64,000 nt of DNA. Source: Axinella damicornis. Lineage: Eukaryota; Porifera; Demospongiae; Axinellida; Axinellidae. How positions within the stretch are numbered: position 1 is the first letter of the stretch; every line of letters starts with the position of its first letter. The notes below the pieces were generated by a model that was not told where the DNA came from, made no database searches, and saw nothing but the letters and a program-made list of their open reading frames with translations. This document shows positions 42,750-54,481 of this stretch, piece after piece. The position numbers were made by a program, and so were the translations under genes. Location of the stretch: contig OZ007507.1 of NCBI GenBank assembly GCA_963931865.1, positions 10,513,533 to 10,577,532 of the forward strand, given 5' to 3'.

Positions 42750-44413
42750 TCTCATACTACACAGCTAGCCTCGGTCCTAGGCGGCTTTAGCTTGTCCCAG
42801 TTAAGGTGGCAGGCAAGTGATTTTGGAACTAATAATTATGTCATCTAAAATATGTTGTAACCTGCAAGTCCTGCCATGGATGGAAACCAAATGTGGTAAT
42901 CAAACACTTCATGGTAAGTGCTACTTATGTACCAAGCCAGGATATTCTGGAGCAGCAAACAACGGAGACAGCGAATTATTCAGTATTGATGGAATTAATA
43001 ATTTTTCTGTACGTCTCAGTTTCATTGCACACAAGCTACTGCTGCTGTTCTTTCTCAGGATCGAGACAGGCCCAGTCTGGAGGGGGCTACGTTGAGTTTA
43101 TGTAAGTACACTGCCGAAGTAGCAGGATACGGAGTTAACAGTGTTATCGCGAGGCCAATTTTCCTGGTTTTGTTCATCTTGCAGGGGAGAAACCACGATG
43201 AGACGTTCGTTCGACGCCATATGACAACGTAGCCCCCTCGGTGGAAGAGCTGCCTGCGAAGAGCATTTTAGCTAAATACGTTCAGCTGATTTTTGAGACG
43301 TACAGAAAAAAAAGTGCTACAATAGATCGGGAAATTTTCGCCGTAATTAATTTTCGTCGATACAGCATTACGACGAAAAATAAAAACACGAAATATTTTC
43401 AACGTCGAATTATACTAAACGTGTGAGTTTTCGTGAATCGAAGTACAAGTATGGCTCTGCTGCGCTACCAGAAACCTGTCGATGGTGTTCCGATCCTGGA
43501 AGATCGCTGAGCTCTTCTATACCAGCCCAGCGCGCGATCGCGGAAGCAAACTTCTGAAGGCAGTTGGAACCGCGGACCAAAACAGACGGGTGAAATCTTT
43601 CGAGATAAGTAGCCGATGGCTGTTCCCTCTCCGTCAGTGATACGGCATGGGTGTCTGCTGCATTCCCTCGCTCGCGCTGATCCGACGCTCCAGCTCCTCT
43701 CCAATGGCGCGACATGGTATCCGGTCCCGGGAACGTGCACGTGTACGCGTGAACAAAATTTTCGCGTTGTTTAATTTTCGTCGGTGTGCTCGAGCGACGA
43801 AAATAAAACAACGCGAAAAATTAAAAGGCGAAATATATTTAACGCAAAAATTTCCGAATCTACGGTATATTTCGCCGCTGGTGTTGTCACGGTACGAAGT
43901 ACGTATAACATAGTGCTCAACTAGACACGCTGTCAATGGATGCCCAACAGCCTTGGAAGAAGAAAGGTGGCACAGCATCTTGGATGGCTGCTGCTGGAGC
44001 GCTTGAGAGCGGTGATTCGGAACCACGCCTCGGATCCAATTATTGCACGGTCGCGCGTATCATTGCTTGCCCGCCACCTTAACACACATTACTTGACATC
44101 ACATACTGCAAATGACAGTTGAAGCAAGCAGTGGCGGCTAACGGAAAGACAAAATTCATTACAAGGTTAAGTTCCTGAACAAATATTATACGTTTCAGTC
44201 AGTGTATGACAGTGTAGTCAGAAACTTCATACACCTTAGACATATTACCGTAATCTCCCGAAAATACGCACACCCCCCTTTTCGCGACAACTTGTTGCAA
44301 AGGATCACAAGTTGTTGCAAAGGGTTGTTTATTTCTCGAACGTTTGCCCACCCTATTACCTCGAGCAGGAAAGCACTTGATCTGTATCAATACGTACATA
44401 ATTAATATCCAAC
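42750..44413 (-). other. PARS2 intron with AT-rich inverted-repeat remnants
   Basis: 43240-43910 contains ATTTTCGTCG and CGACGAAAAT blocks in both orientations (43345-43385 and 43755-43830), ending at CTACGGTATATTTCGCC. It looks like a degraded TIR transposon of the TACCGTA type. No coding sequence is supported. Confidence 0.45.
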
Positions 44414-44521
44414 CTTTTGCAATAGGTAGATCAAGTTGTTTGAATATCCTGTCATAAGTCCAGACGACCTTTTCGTATGTCTTCTCAGCCATCTTCTCAT
44501 TCACATCAAATGAATACATGT
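44414..44521 (-). CDS. PARS2, DMYSFD exon
   Basis: A 108-base minus-strand exon between ACACTGACTCAG and AAAAG|GTTGGA, phase 1 at both ends. It encodes DMYSFDVNEKMAEKTYEKVV and WTYDRIFKQLDLPIAK. The F-x-M-K-D-x-Y-S-F-D block is conserved in bacterial-type and mitochondrial ProRS next to motif 2. Confidence 0.85.
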
Positions 44522-44989
44522 CTGAGTCAGTGTGAGAAGTCGGGGCAGTAAACCACATCACTACATGCCTGAACCAATGTTGGAGGTCAAATTATTAGCT
44601 CATTAATCTGAGGTTGCTTATCAATCAATACTAATTAGTGCATCAATGCTGAGGAGCCTCAATTGTGATAAAGCAAGCACAGGAGAAACTACCTGAAGAT
44701 ATGGACTAGATGGACACTGTAACCATCAGAGCTTCTCCGTATCCACACCGTCCGCACGCCTGTCGAGTCCATGTTGGGACCATTTGAAGTTTTGCATTCG
44801 GCTTTTTCAGAGATTCTCCTGCGTAGAGGAGTGCCCGTAGGTGTGGTCTACGCAGGAAATAACGTAATACTCAGAAGTTGAAGTGGTCACACGACGGACT
44901 CAGCAGGTGGACGGTGCAATCACGGAGCAACTTTGACGATGACAGTGCCCGTCCAGTCCCATATCTACAGTTAGTTTCTCCTGTGAAGG

Positions 44990-45565
44990 GTAACACTAAG
45001 GGTGCATAGAGCCGCCAAAGGCGGTGAGAGGGCATGCAACTTCCTATAGCGCACGTATAGACAGCATAGTGCTGAGTGTTACGCTTCTGGTTAAGCACGT
45101 GTAATTGCGTGCACGGTATGGTTACAGACGTTCGACAGAAGGGAGAAGGAAGACGAGTGCTACCAATTTCGGTATAGAAACGCCATCCAGGCGAAAAACA
45201 ATCTCTAGCCCAAGTACTTATTTCTAGTCCGGGTACCACTCCTCCCACCAGATTCGGAGAAAGTATCATCGGATGAAAGGCCAACATTCACCACTCTCGA
45301 CAACAGCTCGACGTTTGCTGTTGCATAAGTTGGAGGGAGGGAATGATAGCATTGAAGGGCCTCACGCAGTGTTGCTGTGGAGCCGCTGCAACTCCGGTAG
45401 CTTCGACAATGCCTGAGAGAGGACTACTCCCAACGTGGTGGCCGCATAAGAGGCACGCGTCTATGATTCACGTGCTTATATTTGAATTCTATATAATTAT
45501 AGCATCTACGAACATTGCATGCCCTCTCGCCGCCTTCGGCGGCTCGATGCGCCCTTCGTAACACA
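44990..45565. mobile_element. TIR element with GAGCCGCC...GGCGGCTC ends
   Basis: Left end AAGGGTGCATAGAGCCGCC with GGCGGTGAGAGGGCATGCAA. The right end is its complement: TTGCATGCCCTCTCGCCGCC followed by GGCGGCTCGATGCGCCCTT. The interior of about 460 bases has no recognised coding region. A small fragment of the same end lies at 5060-5080. Confidence 0.75.
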
Positions 45566-45774
45566 CAATCTACCTCCTACTCCATCTATTAACATGCATG
45601 GTAAATTGTTTTGCAAATTCCTACGAACATCACCACATGCTCTTTCCTCTCACTGGTGACCATCACTGCCACCAGATAATTTTCAGAATGCAGTGATGAA
45701 ATATGCCAACATAGCCAGCCACTCTTCTCCTCATTTTGAGCGAGTGTGAGCGAGTCCCACACTATAGCGGGTCG

Positions 45775-45840
45775 TACCAGACAACCCAGATTTTATCTCG
45801 CAGCTGATTTTTCTCCACGGCTGCGAGATAAAATCTGGGC
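45775..45840. repeat. Hairpin (CCCAGATTTTATCTCGCAG arms)
   Basis: Near-perfect 20-base arms CCCAGATTTTATCTCGCAG and CTGCGAGATAAAATCTGGG, separated by about 20 bases. Confidence 0.85.
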
Positions 45841-46026
45841 GGAGGCCTTCAGGGAATGAGGCTAAGCGGGTTCAATGTCCAGTTTGGATTGTATGGTCCA
45901 CCATATTAATGTGTAGCACGCAAGCAATATTTTGTTCAATGACGCGTGAAGTGGGGACTTGATGTGGAGAATAGGAAATAAGGCTGAAACTTTAGATAAT
46001 CAGTGGTCCATAAATGTAAGCTGTAC

Positions 46027-46099
46027 CTTTCATCCAGAACTCTCTTCCTCTGAGGAGACCAGATCTCGGTCTCATCTCATCACGGAACTTTCTGTCCAG
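46027..46099 (-). CDS. PARS2, motif-2 exon
   Basis: A 73-base minus-strand exon between CCTTATCCAG and AAAG|GTACAG, phase 0 in and phase 1 out. It encodes [20 protein letters not shown] followed by MK. This is class II motif 2 of ProRS (the F-R-x-E loop and the R-G-R-E-F segment), which binds ATP and the tRNA acceptor end. Confidence 0.9.
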
Positions 46100-46371
46100 C
46101 TGGATAAGGAACAAACAGACAATTACACTATACTGTTATTCTAACCAATCAGGTTACAGTATTTGCGGGAAATAATGGGTCGTATATCCTGCGGGCAGCC
46201 GCGTGCGCATACTGTAAGTGATCAAGCCAAGGACTTGTGCCTTTATCGCTACATGTACCTCAGTCAAGTATCACGGATGCCTCTGCCACTGATCGGTGAG
46301 TGCCTACACCAGTATCTGTCTACACATACAGTGTACCACCTTAGAATAGCCTAAGTATAGTATAAGTTAGT

Positions 46372-46552
46372 TGTATCCCTGGCCAGCGGGATGAAAGATC
46401 CGTTACATCCCTTGGGAAAGGCCAGTGCTTTCGCTACGCCTCGGAAGTGCCTCAGGCTTCACCCTCGGCATTTCCTCGGCTCCACTCAAGCACTGACCTT
46501 TCCTGTGGGATATAATGGGTCTTATATCCCACTGGCCAGGGATGTAACCTAT
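46372..46552. mobile_element. Foldback element (ATCCCTGGCCAG ends)
   Basis: Ends ATCCCTGGCCAGCGGGAT and ATCCCACTGGCCAGGGAT, with further pairing between GGAAAGGCCAGTGCTT and AAGCACTGACCTTTCC. Confidence 0.75.
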
Positions 46553-46559
46553 ACTTATT

Positions 46560-48060
46560 CTCCATTGGAAGTCATGTTAACAAGCTATGTATCTTGAACT
46601 ATGGCAGCATGCTGGCAACACAAGCAGGCTATTGGTATAACTGTGTACCTGCACTCAGGATCAATCAAGTTTGACAATAAAATTCTGAACTTCAGATGCG
46701 GCAGCAAATTCAGTTTGGCCAGATCCGGCATTATCGCCGCATAGACCATTTACTTTGACTCATGCACGGTGAGACTAGCTAGTGCACTGGGTCCCACATG
46801 AATGTGAAATCGAGGTCCAGTAAGTATGAAGGTTGCACATTTGCAGGGTTTATTTTCAGAAAATATCACAAGGGGAGGGAGCAAAACAGAACAGAGAGAG
46901 TTTGGGGGGCTATTGATTAGTGCACAGCAGTGTTCCACTTAGGGGGGTCTGGGTTTGAAATCTCTAAGTAGGGTCTCCAAATGACGTCACGACGGTACGC
47001 GGCGCACGCTCTTTCGGCAGTAAACTCTAATCTGATTATCAGCAGCAAAACATGGTCCGCATGGGTGTGACATAATTTGCTAATGAGTACCTAGGGGGAT
47101 TACCCTAAGTAACTAGCTGCACATGCGCAGTAGAGTTCTACTTTACACATGGCTGGAAAGAGCAAAGATGGACGATTTGAAAGATGTCGGAGTTGCTGTG
47201 TTTATGCGCTGTTTTCAAGAGTTACAGCTCAGGGAGAGGGATTGACCAAGTATGAAATTTGTGTACATTGGATCTCTTCCTGTTTGTTTCATCGTTAAAA
47301 CAGCATTTTCAACTGGATATGTATTCACCACTTTCGAATACTTCGTAACCACAGTCATGTAACTCTCCTACTTAGCGCACTGTGGCCGTACGGGAATAAG
47401 CTAGCACGGGTCAGCGTGAGTGATTTCGAAGAATCCAGGGGGCCCTTGGGGGTGACACAGGCCACTTGCCAAGTTGTGTAAGTGAGAAGCGATGTGTTCA
47501 TTTTATTGCTTACAAAGCCAGAGAACACATTTTGTACAAAACCTTAATATAGGGTATTCATTTGACGTTTGCTACTTGATGAGCGTGTGCACTTCCAAGT
47601 ATGGCAGTGTAGTCGCACGCCACTTTCTGCCCAGCCAATGAAGTGCGTGCGCACGACTTTGCCGTGCTCGCATGACCGGCTAGGCGGAGAGGGGCTAGTC
47701 ACTAGACTGACCTGTCGGCTGATAGATTTACCAAGTACACTGGCTTAATACGTAGTTCCTGACATCCCCCAAATTATAAGCTTTGCACCACAATGGCTGT
47801 GAAGTCGATGACAACACTCTATATAGTATATAGCCACAAGCTCTCACACTCTCGACATGCAGTCCTGGAACTGCCCAACTGCACCAACACTGAGCTACGT
47901 AGCAAATACTTTGTGTATTGTCACTGCCAATGCTGTTTTCTCGTGTGTGTAAATTTAACAGCTACCAAGCTTCAGCTACTTCCCCTACTTTTGCCTACTT
48001 TAGCAGTCTGGCCTCCGAGTCCGGTGCAGCTTCTCCCCTATTGCGTGGGCTTCGTGCACC
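46560..48060 (-). other. PARS2 intron, unassigned part
   Basis: No coding region supported. A fragment of the GGCGGAGAGGGGCTAGT end of the foldback at 12604 lies at 47680-47700. The rest is non-repetitive as far as I can see. Confidence 0.4.
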
Positions 48061-48069
48061 CGATCGCGT

Positions 48070-48150
48070 CAGCTTCAGCTGCTGCTCCGTGATCGTGTCC
48101 GCCTCAGCTGCTGTTCCGTGATCGCATCCGCCTCAGCTGCTGCTCCACGA
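48070..48150 (+). repeat. 29-bp tandem repeat
   Basis: Three copies of a 29-base unit beginning CAGCTGCTGYTCCGTGATCG. Confidence 0.8.
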
Positions 48151-48271
48151 GGTTCGGAGGTTGTATGTATAACCTCCTTTCTTCCTCTTTTCTGTTGTAT
48201 TCTTGTTCTATTCTGTGGCACTTTCTGTCTGGCAAGAGTGATTATGCCATCTTTTAAAGCTTTTCCCTGCT

Positions 48272-48545
48272 TTAAGAACCATGGCATTGTGGCATCACTT
48301 CTACCATTGTAGTCACAGTTCGTTGACTAAGGTTTTGAGTGGACTTCTGTAACCAGTCGTTCAATCCCAGTATTGACTCACACACGTCCTTGATTGGTTC
48401 CAAGTTGGCTAAGAGGGACTTCACTTTCTCTGACGGGTTCCACAACTCTCCTCCAAGTAGCTGGTCGGATTTGCATCTCTGCATTTTGTCAGCCATGGAG
48501 ATTGCTGCTGTTTTCACCATGTCCAGGACTTCATCGTCAAACTCG
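48272..48545 (-). pseudogene. C-terminal fragment of an uncharacterised transposon protein
   Basis: The minus-strand frame shows MADKMQRCKSDQLLGGELW, then SLLANLEPIKDVCESILGLN and DWLQKSTQNLSQRTVTTMVE. From memory this CESILGLNDxL block is near the C-terminus of an orphan protein family common in invertebrate genomes. It is inverted relative to the 48.7-50.3 kb fragment of what looks like the same family. Confidence 0.4.
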
Positions 48546-48739
48546 TCATAGGTATAAACTCTGGCGGACTACCAAATACTATTTATGGAGCCAGTGGTTA
48601 AACTTGGGACTAGAAGGAGTAAATGAGTGATTCCGAAGCAAATACACAATGTTCGGGGTCTAATATGTGTTCTGGGTGTTTCGAAAGCAGTTCTAGATAA
48701 AAAGGGATCTAGAAGTAACTAGAGGAATCCTTGCTGCCA

Positions 48740-50330
48740 AAGTCAGTCAGGTAAATAGGTTGAAGGAGGATGCGAAAAGACTGGATGAAGATTATGGGGT
48801 GCTAGAGGAAAAATACACAGAGGCGAGGGATGAGTATCACGATCACAACCGACACAAGTACCATCAATAAAACAGAACTCTACGTATACTAACGAGATCA
48901 GAACACTATATTACCAACTATTGGCCCCCTGGCAAAATTGAATGCTGTATCAAAACGGTGCTGAGCATCTTCTGCCCTGAAATAGATGTAGAACACCTAC
49001 AGCTCCCTAAGGCATCCCTTGCTGCCCACATGCGATCATTTGAAATGCCGACCATCAGCCACACCCATCAGCCACACCCATCAGGCCCAAATGCTAAGTG
49101 AGGCCACCGAATACCACTTAAATAGTGACGGAACCACTCTCAACCAAAAGAAAGTACAGGGCATGCTTGTCAACGGTGTAGTGCTGGGGGTGAAGGACGT
49201 GGCTGATGGGTCGGCAAAGACAGCCGTAGAAGAACTTGAGGAAGTATTGAATAACATCAGGATGGTAGCTAGAGAGACAAACATGAAGAATGTTAACAAA
49301 TTGAGTGGGGACTAATTAGGTCGTGTATGCATGTATGCGGTTGCGGCTCGTTATTGGGTTGGTGGTGAGGTTAAAGAGCCTGGCTATGTGGTCAGACCAA
49401 GCATCAACCCAGAAGCTATTCAATAGCATGGTTGAAGAGAGAGTGGCAGCCGAGAGAGACACTGGAGAGGGAGTGGTGAAGGAGAGAGGGGGTGCAGAGG
49501 GAGTGGAAAAGGAGAGAGACTCTACAGAGAGAGTGGCGGTGGAGAGAGGGAATGCAGAGGGAGTGGCACAGGGGAGAGATACTGCAGAGGGAGTGGCACA
49601 GGGGAGAGATACTGCGGAGGGAGTGGTACGTAACTGGGGGACTGGTTACTGGGAGAGATGCAGCTAAGGTTTTCAAACATTTTTGTGGCACGCACCTTGG
49701 AGTAAATTTAAGAGATGCCCAAGTTAAGGCCCTATCAGGCAGTCCTCCTTCCGTGAATTTGATAGTCCACTCGGCTTGTAAGCTACTGGGGCACTTGGGA
49801 GCTAATCCAGAGTACGGGCATTTCCTGAGTACATCAAGGCACTACTGGAGGAAGCAGAGGCCGTAGGCGACACGGACAGTGAAGACGCAGAAGCATTAAA
49901 AGCGGCATTGGGAGTGTGGGTGGAGAGGCAGGTTGGAAGCCGCTACTTTGTAATAGCAAGGAATGCGGGACGAATCTTTTACTTGCGATCGCTAGCTATT
50001 AGATACTTGGAGGCCACCGAATTCAGGAAGGAGCTGAATGGCCTGGAACGGGATGTTCTGGCGAACCTACAAAGCCGCCATGGTGCTGCCTTGCTGAAGG
50101 TCGATGGTTTGTTTTTCGATGCAATCTACGCAGACCTAATGTGTCTCTTGAAGTCAAAAAAGCTGGCAAAGAAATTCCTAGACATGAACCCTCACTACCT
50201 GGAACTAATGGAATACTCTCAAATTCACCTTTTTGTCCCCCTTCCTCTTTGTGGCCCTGATATTGGCAAGTCGCTTCAAATTTCTTGTGTTTTGAAAAGA
50301 GGGCAGCAACATGATATAAAAAGCTAGCGT
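48740..50330 (+). pseudogene. Rearranged uncharacterised transposon ORF
   Basis: Several frames in order: a coiled-coil-like segment (QVNRLKEDAKRLDEDYGVLE), then FCPEIDVEHLQLPKASLAAH, LNSDGTTLNQKKVQGMLVNG, DVADGSAKTAVEELEEVLNN, then 49690-50225 with ANPEYGHFLS, VGSRYFVIARNAGRIFYLRS and ADLMCLLKSKKLAKKFLDMN. The last blocks resemble an orphan invertebrate protein family that I associate with mobile DNA. Frame changes and stops indicate decay. There is no recognised catalytic motif, so the function is open. Confidence 0.45.
49430..49640 (+). repeat. 33-bp in-frame repeat
   Basis: Six or so copies of a 33-base purine-rich unit (GAGAGATACTGCAGAGGGAG and variants) giving an 11-residue repeat such as GRDTAEGVAQ in the frame 49323-49667. 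It sits between two blocks of the transposon-like protein. Confidence 0.8.
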
Positions 50331-50339
50331 TAAAGTGTA

Positions 50340-51165
50340 GGGTGGTAACCATGAAAACCAGCAGCTTGAATCAAGGGTAGCAAACCTGGTAAGGCAGAAC
50401 CGAAGTCTCAGGGCAGAAGTGGCAATGTTATGATGCACAATAAAACAGAAAAGTAACAACATTCCTTGGGGCATATGATGGTGATGCAGAGGCAGGTATT
50501 GGTGGTGGGATAGGCTGTACGCATTCCTGAGTAAATGTACAAGGGCATGATATTTAACGTGCTTATTGCTTTTCTAGGTTGGAAGTAATGTGCTAATACT
50601 GCAGCCTACCAGGAGCCCATAACCCATGATGGATTCAAGCATCGTTTGTAGTTTTTTAACCTTGGTATGCGTTAACCGGATGGTTGACGCTGGAGCTCAG
50701 CCAAGGATCAATCTTACGAAAGACCCTGCCAACTTCTCGTGCCCTCATTTTTCGGTTTTGATCCGACACTTCAAACTCCACAGTTGGCTTAGCAGCTAGC
50801 ATCCAAGTAGGCTCTTCACTTGTGAATAGAAGTCTGTAATTTGCTGCTGAAAGACCTCAGCTAGCCAGGTAGGTGTATGTTGTATTCCACTGAGTCTCAG
50901 ATCCTACTTGATTGAATAATATTGAAATTGAACATTGAATTATATTGATCTAAGTGATATCCCTTACCTGTTGGCGTTTTCGCCATGAATATGCACAAGT
51001 TTGAGCTCGAAGTCGACGAAGAAGCCATACCGTTGTAAGAGGTGATAAAACCCACCCTTCTCGCGCATTTATTAACATATGAAATTAATTTGTAATGATG
51101 CAATTTGGATGATGTAACCATTAATTTGCAGCAGACAGTTCGGCGCCGGAACCATGTTTTGCTAC
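50340..51165 (-). other. PARS2 intron, unassigned part
   Basis: AT-rich sequence with no coding or repeat signal I can name. Confidence 0.4.
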
Positions 51166-51690
51166 ATTACACTCCTGGTAGGGGAAAAATTGTGCCGCGT
51201 AATATATTACACTCCTGGTAGGGGAAAAATTGTGCCGCGTAATGTAATTAAATAATGTAATAAACATTTGACTACTTCGGAATGGCCTACAAAGATTGTG
51301 ACTACACCGTCGTGATCGCTATAATGCAGTGACACAAAATCAAAATAATTGTGCTGAAACTCACCTTGGTTGTAGAGATATGAACGCTTTTGTCTCGCCG
51401 TTGGCCACCATTGCACGAGCGCTCTCTTCGACTTCCGGTGGCAGTACAGCACTCGGGAAAGGCACACGAAGTTTCTGACCACATGGCCGTCGTTCACTGA
51501 CGCTTACATGCCAAAACTCACCGTGATGGCTAAGTTGTGAGTGCTGTAATAACATCTTGCCTTCCTTTTGGTCGCCATTGCTCGCGATCGACTGAGCGTA
51601 GTTGCCACGTGGCACGTGCGTTAATTGGAACGAATTAGCTTGCGCTACGGCGGGGTTGCAACGGACTATGAACGGTACTTGAGAGCACTC
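51165..51690 (-). repeat. First-exon-like dispersed repeat, copy 3 (reversed)
   Basis: The reverse of 20925-21490. It starts with two tandem CTCCTGGTAGGGGAAAAATT blocks, then the complement of the CCAAGGTGAGTTTC donor (about 51355-51370), the complement of CACGGTGAGTTTTGG (about 51515-51530) and ATGGCGACC near 51583. Confidence 0.75.
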
Positions 51691-51779
51691 TAAATAATTT
51701 ATGATCTTCCCTATACATAGCTAGCATGGTACTCATGTGATGCGTGATAATTGGAACAAACTGTCACACTTAGCTTGTG

Positions 51780-52300
51780 CTACCGTTTATTAACCGCGGC
51801 TACCAGGAGTGCGGTCGCCCCTCGTAATATAATAGAAATTAATTCGTTCAAGTGATTGGAATGGCGTACGAAGATTCTGACTACACCTTCATGATCGCTA
51901 TCATGCATTGTCCCAACCGTACAATTTTGGTGCTGAAACTCACCTTGGTGGTGGAGATATGAGCGCTTTTGTCTCGCTGTGGATGCCATTGCTCGAGCGC
52001 TCTCTCCGACTTCTGGTGGCAGTACCGTTCTTAGGAAAGGCACACGAAGATTCTGACTACATGGTCATGATTGCTGCTGTTCACTGATGCTTACATGCCA
52101 AAACTCACCGTGCTGGCGAAGTTGTGAGCGCTGTAAAACTCCTTGGGCCGCCATATATTGCTGACTCAGCTCAATTGATCGACGTCGATCACGTGGTCCT
52201 CACGTGGCATGTGCGTTAATTGGAATGCATTGCAATACCTAGCTTGCGCTACCGTCGAGTTGCAACCGGCTACCAGGAGTGCAGTTGCCCCTCGTAATGG
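51780..52300 (-). repeat. First-exon-like dispersed repeat, copy 4 (reversed)
   Basis: Same order as copy 3 in reverse, ending at GGAGTGCAGTTGCCCCTCG (52274-52295). The upstream ATG frame (minus, near 52158) keeps MAAQG...LQRSQLRQH with an in-frame 12-base deletion relative to copy 1. Confidence 0.75.
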
Positions 52301-52474
52301 TGGCAGATTATTGCATGCTTGCGCAAGAAGTTCGGAAACGTTTCCTGGAAAACCTGCAAGTGCGTTGTAGCTTCCAGGTGTGCAAAGGGGTATGGTTGTG
52401 TGAAAGGTATCCACTTCCGCGAAAGAAGTGAGATAAGAAGATACCTGGCAAGACCAGTCTGGAGACCCTACTCT

Positions 52475-52725
52475 CAGGGAGAAAAAAACATTTTCAAGAG
52501 CGGTGGGTGGGTGGGGGGTGACTGCCCCCCCCCCCCCCCCCCCCCCGAACACCCAAGTTCCGTTACTCGCAAAGGCACAAATCCTAGCAAACAGGGAGGA
52601 AGCTACAGGGAGGAAAAACATTTTCAAGAGCGGTGGGTGGGTGGGGGGTGACTGCCCCCCCCCCCCCCCCCCCCCCCGAACACCCAAGTTCCGTTACTCG
52701 CAAAGGCACAAATCCTAGCAAACAA
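52475..52725. repeat. Tandem duplication with poly-C cores
   Basis: Two copies of a unit of about 131 bases (GGAAAAACATTTTCAAGAGC, GGTGGGTGGGTGGGG, a run of C, CACCCAAGTTCCGTTACTCG). The C runs differ in length. Confidence 0.9.
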
Positions 52726-52759
52726 TTGGTGGTGTTGGCTACAATATTGGCTGTCTCAC

Positions 52760-52837
52760 CTGATAGAGCAAGAGGGGAAGCTGGTGGTGGGACGTGACCT
52801 CCTGTCCCACCAGGTCAGTCACTGATTCTTCATGGGT
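52760..52837 (-). CDS. PARS2, THEE exon
   Basis: A 78-base minus-strand exon (26 codons) between TCCGATGCAG and CAG|GTGAGA, phase 0 at both ends. It encodes THEESVTDLVGQEV and QLPLLLYQ. The G-P-T-H-E-E block that it completes (CLGP|THEE) is universal in ProRS, and its Thr and Glu residues bind proline. Confidence 0.85.
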
Positions 52838-52865
52838 CTGCATCGGAGGAGAAATCCGTATGTAC

Positions 52866-53115
52866 TGCAGTTTTCATGAACCTTGCAAAGTGGAGACGGT
52901 AAACGCAAAACGGTTACACAATAATTCAATCAGCAAATTTGCATACCAAGTGCATGAAACTATTCAAGTCAATCTCTATCACTGAGACCAAACTCCATAG
53001 CTAGCTGTTAGTAGAGTGTGTAACAAGAGTACTATACTGATCTGACCCTGTATGCATGTACCTAACGTTCTCCGTTTACCGTCTCCAAGTTGCAAGGTTC
53101 ATGAAAACTGCAATG
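52866..53115. mobile_element. TIR element with 38-bp ends
   Basis: Left end TGCAGTTTTCATGAACCTTG continuing GCAAAGTGGAGACGGTAAAC. The right end is its near-exact complement at 53076-53115. The interior is about 170 bases and non-coding. It lies 29 bases upstream, on the minus strand, of the acceptor of the THEE exon. Confidence 0.8.
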
Positions 53116-53766
53116 TGTAACATGCACTCATAGATGCCTATACTCCAGCCTACACCTTCAGTGCGGATATATATTCGGCTGCATCTACTGCTATCAACAC
53201 ATACCTACACTTAAACTATACTTCAATGAAATATTGCAATCTGATTGGTCAATTAAAAGGGTTTAAATCACTCATTACCCCTGTAGTTAGTGCCACACAT
53301 TTAGCATCATAGACCGCAAGCAGTTCTCTGTATAGGGTGTGAGCGTCTTGCACGCCAGAGCCAGACAAGTGAATGTAGTGTGGAGCCGCTGGATTTGATT
53401 CGTACCGTCGTGAGTTGTCGACTGTCTGTGTCTCACAAAAACGCCTCCATAAGTGTCATGGGGCAGGGCAAAGTTGGTGCAAATCAAGTCTGGTTCCATT
53501 TCGGACCAAGCACGAGGCATGATTAAGCAGAATTGTTGGGTAGTGGATGGTGAGAGCAGCTGCTAGCTATAAAACTTGCCCATATCTCTGCACAAAGTAA
53601 TTTGATTGGCTGCCGGCTGCATAGTATAAATACTAAAATGATGAAACCCTCAGTGCCTACGGGATTTAGATCCCCTTGGAAACTGCTACACAGCACACAC
53701 TGCACAATGTTATACATGTACATGTGCATTTCCTACGTACATGTAGTACAGTCAGAAGGTACCTAC

Positions 53767-53840
53767 AGGTCCCAGGCAGTACTCAGTGCCACTCCTATCT
53801 TTTAGCCGGAACAGTTCGGATCCATACTCATCCCAGCGAC
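53767..53840 (-). CDS. PARS2, [11 protein letters not shown] exon
   Basis: A 74-base minus-strand exon between CGCTGTTTCTAG and CCT|GTAGGT, phase 1 in and phase 0 out. It encodes [20 protein letters not shown] followed by YCLGP. G-R-W-x-x-x-G-x-E-L-x-x-x-x-D is a conserved ProRS block between motif 1 and the GPTHE loop. Confidence 0.85.
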
Positions 53841-54481
53841 CTAGAAACAGCGAAGAAAAAGACGGCATAAATCACCAGGTCTTTATATCAAACTCAGTAT
53901 TACAGGATTGAAATAACATGCAGTCAATTTCCGTGCATTTAGCTAAAATGACCACACACTAATGCACATGTTTGGTAGGCGTGACCGATCAACATGCAAT
54001 CGTCTAAATGCATGACCCATATATGACTGTTAGGGACTGCACCTGGTTCGAATCTGCCAATTTCTTTTTTCTCTCTTTCTTTATGCATGAGTTCTAGTCA
54101 GCCAATTTTTTTTCCCCAATACACATAATACACATAACCAACATGGATTTGAATTGAGCTTGGTGAACACACTTTCACGCTCTTTTGATTTTTTGGGGTG
54201 ACGGGCATGACCTAGCATATTTTGTAAATGACCAATCATAATCTAAAGTGCTAGGATATTTGACCGCTCAACACGTAATCCTTATTTCGACCTCTGGTAT
54301 TACATGTATGGTCATGTACACAACGTGCAATCCATAGATGTGTTCCGTGCGTATACTTAACTTGTGAAAAAGGATGAATATATGCCTACTAGTCCATGCT
54401 CTGAATCAGTTGTAGGTGCGTGTGTGCCTATTCAGGTCACCAGAAATTAAAGGGGTGTGGCTATGCTGACATCGGTACTCT

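Noticed and set aside
53287..53520. 77-codon minus-strand frame in a PARS2 intron
   Set aside because: It does not match ProRS and lies between two correctly phased exons without suitable sites.
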